From Bacillota bacterium (lineage in GTDB: Bacteria; Bacillota; Bacilli; Desulfuribacillales; Desulfuribacillaceae), in contig JAEWFW010000019.1 of NCBI GenBank assembly GCA_023388635.1, positions 62,001 to 126,000 on the forward strand: a DNA stretch of 64,000 nt, in the 5' to 3' direction. Below, one piece after another: positions 61,719 through 64,000 of the stretch (position 1 is the stretch's first letter; every line of letters begins with the position of its first letter). The position numbers were made by a program, and so were the translations under genes. The notes below the pieces were generated by a model. It saw only the letters and a program-made list of their open reading frames with translations. It was not told the origin of the DNA and searched no databases.

Positions 61719-62737
61719 AGAGACAACAGGAATTCATTAATCTTGCAAACAATATAAGTCTCAAGGAATTATTATATCAGTATCCGATTGTCGCTGACTT
61801 TCTGAGTAATTTGCGTTTGGACTCGATTCCCAGCGAACTGCCTTTGACGGAAGCAGTGAAGATGGTCAATGAGGAAATTCTCGAAGAATTCGGTTTAGAT
61901 GATTATGGGCTGATGCAAAGTTTTTGTGAGTTTATGGATGCTTTCTCACCGGATGAATCATCAGGGGTTGATGTGAAATCACTGACCATCCTCGGTGGTC
62001 ACAACAAATCGGGTGAATTGGAGAATGTGGAATTTACAGTCAATGCCGGAGAGGTCATCAGCATCGTCGGACCTACAGGCTCAGGAAAAAGCCGATTGCT
62101 AAACGATATTGAGTGCCTAGCCCAAGGCGATACGCCGACTCTGAGAAAGATCCTCGTAAACGGCGTGGAGCTTGACGACATTCAGCGCTTTGAGATGGAG
62201 GGTAAGTTGGTAGCACAACTCTCGCAAAATATGAATTTCGTCATGGACTTGACGGTGCGTGAATTTTTGGAGATGCATGCTAAAAGCAGGTTGACGGCAA
62301 ACGCGCAGGACGTTATAGAAAAGTGTTTTGCATGCGCTAACGAACTGGCAGGGGAAAAGTTCACGCAAAACACGAAAGTCACACAGCTCAGTGGTGGACA
62401 GTCAAGGGCGCTGATGATCGCTGATACGGCTTTTATGAGCAACTCTCCAATCGTGCTCATTGATGAAATTGAGAATGCCGGTATAGATAGACGGCGGGCA
62501 ATTGAACTTTTAGCGAAAAGAGACAAAATCATTTTTGTTTCAACACACGACCCGCTGCTTGCCCTCAGTGCCGATAAACGGATCGTCATTAAGAATGGCG
62601 GTATTTTTAAAGTAATTGAGGTTTTGGATGAAGAAAGACAGAGCTTGCAGGCGATTGAACAACTTGATAATAGATTGTTGAGGCTCCGTGACCGGTTGCG
62701 GTCAGGGGAATTGATTGTTGGAGAGATCGAATCCTAG
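61715..62737 (+). CDS. Soluble ABC ATPase with DUF1858-like N-terminal domain
   Basis: 340 residues. Residues ~12-75 (ISLKELLYQYPIVADFLSN and on) resemble the small DUF1858/ScdA_N helical domain, but its usual cysteine is lacking. An ABC ATPase follows: Walker A GPTGSGKS (119-126), signature LSGGQ (225-229), Walker B IVLIDEIENA (246-255) and H-loop His278. No permease gene is present, so this ATPase probably acts on a protein or cofactor in the cytoplasm, not in transport. It is coupled to the GTPase gene (4-bp overlap). Confidence 0.75.
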   Translation: MKRQQEFINLANNISLKELLYQYPIVADFLSNLRLDSIPSELPLTEAVKMVNEEILEEFGLDDYGLMQSFCEFMDAFSPDESSGVDVKSLTILGGHNKSGELENVEFTVNAGEVISIVGPTGSGKSRLLNDIECLAQGDTPTLRKILVNGVELDDIQRFEMEGKLVAQLSQNMNFVMDLTVREFLEMHAKSRLTANAQDVIEKCFACANELAGEKFTQNTKVTQLSGGQSRALMIADTAFMSNSPIVLIDEIENAGIDRRRAIELLAKRDKIIFVSTHDPLLALSADKRIVIKNGGIFKVIEVLDEERQSLQAIEQLDNRLLRLRDRLRSGELIVGEIES

Positions 62738-62757
62738 TTGGAGAGAACGAAACTCTA
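62718..62757. repeat. Tandem 20-bp repeat over the ABC stop codon
   Basis: Two units starting TTGGAGAGA, each ending in CTAG, at 62718-62737 and 62738-62757. The first contains the stop codon; the second lies in the gap. A recent duplication. Confidence 0.6.
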
Positions 62758-62800
62758 GTTTTATGAATCTGTTAACTTGGCGAGTGGAGGAGGCGAAAAT

Positions 62801-63574
62801 ATGTGGCAAATATATGATGAACTGATTGAGGGAATACCGAAAGATTTGCTTGTCGATGAGGTAATTTGCGGAAAAGAATACTGTTGTGTTCGCAGTGGAG
62901 ACAGCGTGGGAATGTGCGGTTCGCGTACACCGACCACAAGAGCAGCGGTATTTACGAAAAATATGATTGGTGCACCACTATTTGAAGTGGCGGAGTGTGT
63001 AAAGTCGTGGAACTTCGTCGAGGCTTCTGCCGGTCTTGCGGCGTTGAATGCGTATTACAATAATCCGCAAGTGGCGAGGGGGAACGGTGTTTTGTTTTCC
63101 GATTCGATGAGGGTAGAAGATCGGATTTTTGACCCATTTATTATGTCACAGAATGAAGTGCGCGGAAAAAAGGTTGCCGTTGTCGGACATTTTCCGCATT
63201 TAGAAAGACTGCTGGAGCCAATATGTGATTTTTCCATCATCGAGTGGGGACCGAAGGACGGAGATTATCCGATATCGGCTGCCGAGTACATACTTCCCGA
63301 TTGTGAATATATTTATTTGACGAATTCTTGTATTGTTAACAAAACTTTGCCAAGACTTCTGGAATTGTCAAAAAATGCGATTCGTCTGACAATGGTCGGT
63401 CCCGGCACACCGCTGGCGCCACTGTTCTTTAACTATGGATTCGAGACGCTTTCAGGCTTTATGATTAAAGACGGGGCAAAGCTCGCTCGTATTGTAGCAG
63501 GCGCGGAAAATGGCAAAATATTTACGACAGGGCAAAAAGTAGCTTTTAATAAGGAAAATTTAATTCAGAGCTGA
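62801..63574 (+). CDS. DUF4213/DUF364 putative heavy-metal chelation protein
   Basis: 257 residues. N-terminal DUF4213 (~1-90: CVRSGDSVGMCGSR, then SWNFVEASAGLAALNAYYN) and C-terminal DUF364 (~118-245: RGKKVAVVGHFPHLERL, EWGPKDGDYPISAAEYILP, MVGPGTPLAPLFFNYGFETLSGFMIKD). DUF364 proteins have a Rossmann-like fold with similarity to metal-chelation domains and often lie near molybdenum or other metal transport genes. ATG 62801 has GGAGGAGG upstream. With the two preceding genes it probably forms an operon for metal or metallocofactor handling. Confidence 0.82.
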   Translation: MWQIYDELIEGIPKDLLVDEVICGKEYCCVRSGDSVGMCGSRTPTTRAAVFTKNMIGAPLFEVAECVKSWNFVEASAGLAALNAYYNNPQVARGNGVLFSDSMRVEDRIFDPFIMSQNEVRGKKVAVVGHFPHLERLLEPICDFSIIEWGPKDGDYPISAAEYILPDCEYIYLTNSCIVNKTLPRLLELSKNAIRLTMVGPGTPLAPLFFNYGFETLSGFMIKDGAKLARIVAGAENGKIFTTGQKVAFNKENLIQS

Positions 63575-63688
63575 ACTACTTCTGAATCTTAGCCACTCTT
63601 TACCATCTATGCACAGTGGCACTGGAGCATCCATGGTTTTCCGCTCCTTGCCATCCATGGCACTGCGGCATTAGGTCATCCGTAACCG
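63575..63688. other. Gap with repeated CATCCATGG between converging genes
   Basis: CATCCATGG occurs twice, at 63630-63638 and 63652-63660, the second within the palindrome TGCCAT-CC-ATGGCA. It may form a terminator-like structure for the two converging genes, but no T run was seen. Confidence 0.3.
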
Positions 63689-64000
63689 TCACAACTTCTG
63701 TATATTCACAAAAGCATTATAAAACGCCATCCCGGCAAAACCCGTTGCCTGTGCGCCCATATCGGCTTGGTTGCAGGGGATCAGCTCGTTGATACAAATA
63801 TTCGATTGCGGATACCAGCCTTGGTAGTAGACAAGCACCTTGGGAGGTACGTCATGCGTTAATGTCGCTTTGACGATAAAAGAACCGTATTCGTTGTAAA
63901 GACGGATTATCGTTCCTGTGGTTAACCCTTCCTGTTTGGCAGTTGTAGGATGGATGCAGATCGTCGGTTCGGCACCGAGTTTTTGTATCCACGGCAAATT
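63689..64000 (-). CDS. Molybdopterin oxidoreductase, C-terminal part (window-truncated)
   Basis: 104 codons are visible, the C-terminal end of a DMSO-reductase-family molybdopterin oxidoreductase; the gene enters from beyond the window end. The sequence TICIHPTTAKQEGLTTGTIIRLYNEYGSFIVKATLT is typical of the molybdopterin dinucleotide-binding domain, and the end has NELIPCNQADMGAQATGFAGMAFYNAFVNI. Substrate (nitrate, arsenate, thiosulfate, formate or other) cannot be told from this part. It converges on the GTPase-ABC-DUF364 operon. Confidence 0.82.
   Translation of the reverse strand, partial: NLPWIQKLGAEPTICIHPTTAKQEGLTTGTIIRLYNEYGSFIVKATLTHDVPPKVLVYYQGWYPQSNICINELIPCNQADMGAQATGFAGMAFYNAFVNIQKL

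Noticed and set aside
1..64000. tRNA, rRNA or CRISPR loci
   Set aside because: No cloverleaf-like sequence, rRNA segment or regularly spaced direct repeats were noticed. The repeats found are two-copy or low-complexity only. tRNAscan and a CRISPR finder would confirm.

Overview
The window looks like chromosome of an endospore-forming Gram-positive bacterium of the Bacilli, most likely Bacillales. This is inferred from an alpha/beta small acid-soluble spore protein, the sporulation protein YlbJ, and two long stretches in Bacillus order: rsmD-coaD-ylbJ-ylbK-ylbL-ylbM-ylbN-rpmF, and smc-ftsY-ylxM-ffh-rpsP-khpA-ylqD-rimM-trmD-rplS-lepB-rbgA-rnhB-ylqG-ylqH-yraN. No genus can be named from the sequence alone. 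No rRNA, tRNA, CRISPR array or intact transposase gene was found.

Positions 1-36000 are a dense, mostly plus-strand housekeeping block. It starts inside fakA (fatty acid kinase), then fakB and recG, a spore protein, and a structured intergenic region before rsmD. After the ylbJ-ylbM genes and yceD-rpmF comes a complete fatty acid operon with its regulator: fapR, plsX, fabH, fabK, fabD, fabG, acpP, fabF. It uses FabK as enoyl-ACP reductase. Next are rnc, a radical SAM gene and the SMC/SRP/ribosome maturation genes, ending with signal peptidase, RbgA, RNase HII, a FliK-like protein, an FlhB-tail protein and YraN. FakAB, PlsX and the fab genes together cover uptake, activation and synthesis of fatty acids for phospholipids.

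Positions 36000-50600 are less conserved: an aromatic-acid-exporter-like membrane protein, a ComM/YifB ATPase, a LuxE-LuxC pair (fatty acyl activation and reduction, no luciferase genes), a DNA glycosylase, a short-chain dehydrogenase, a GNAT / secreted metallo-beta-lactamase / DUF3006 cluster, several small membrane or unknown proteins, a lipoprotein built of two repeats, and two EamA exporters around a GntR regulator.

Positions 50600-64000 hold regulated accessory modules. A two-component system sits upstream of an ABC transporter, and near-identical palindromes lie in front of each half. A MarR-rhodanese operon has a perfect palindrome over its predicted transcription start. An antibiotic-type ABC-F gene lies behind a leader with a tiny ORF and terminator hairpins. 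Last comes a three-gene unit, a HypB/UreG-like GTPase with cysteine pairs, a soluble ABC ATPase with a DUF1858-like front domain, and a DUF4213/DUF364 protein, facing the 3' end of a molybdopterin oxidoreductase gene. This last unit is the best candidate for a poorly described system, probably metal or cofactor handling.

Regulatory details worth attention are back-to-back promoters sharing a -35 region at 10255-10305 inside an 11-bp inverted repeat, a terminator/promoter overlap at the end of ftsY, and a hairpin just before rnc.
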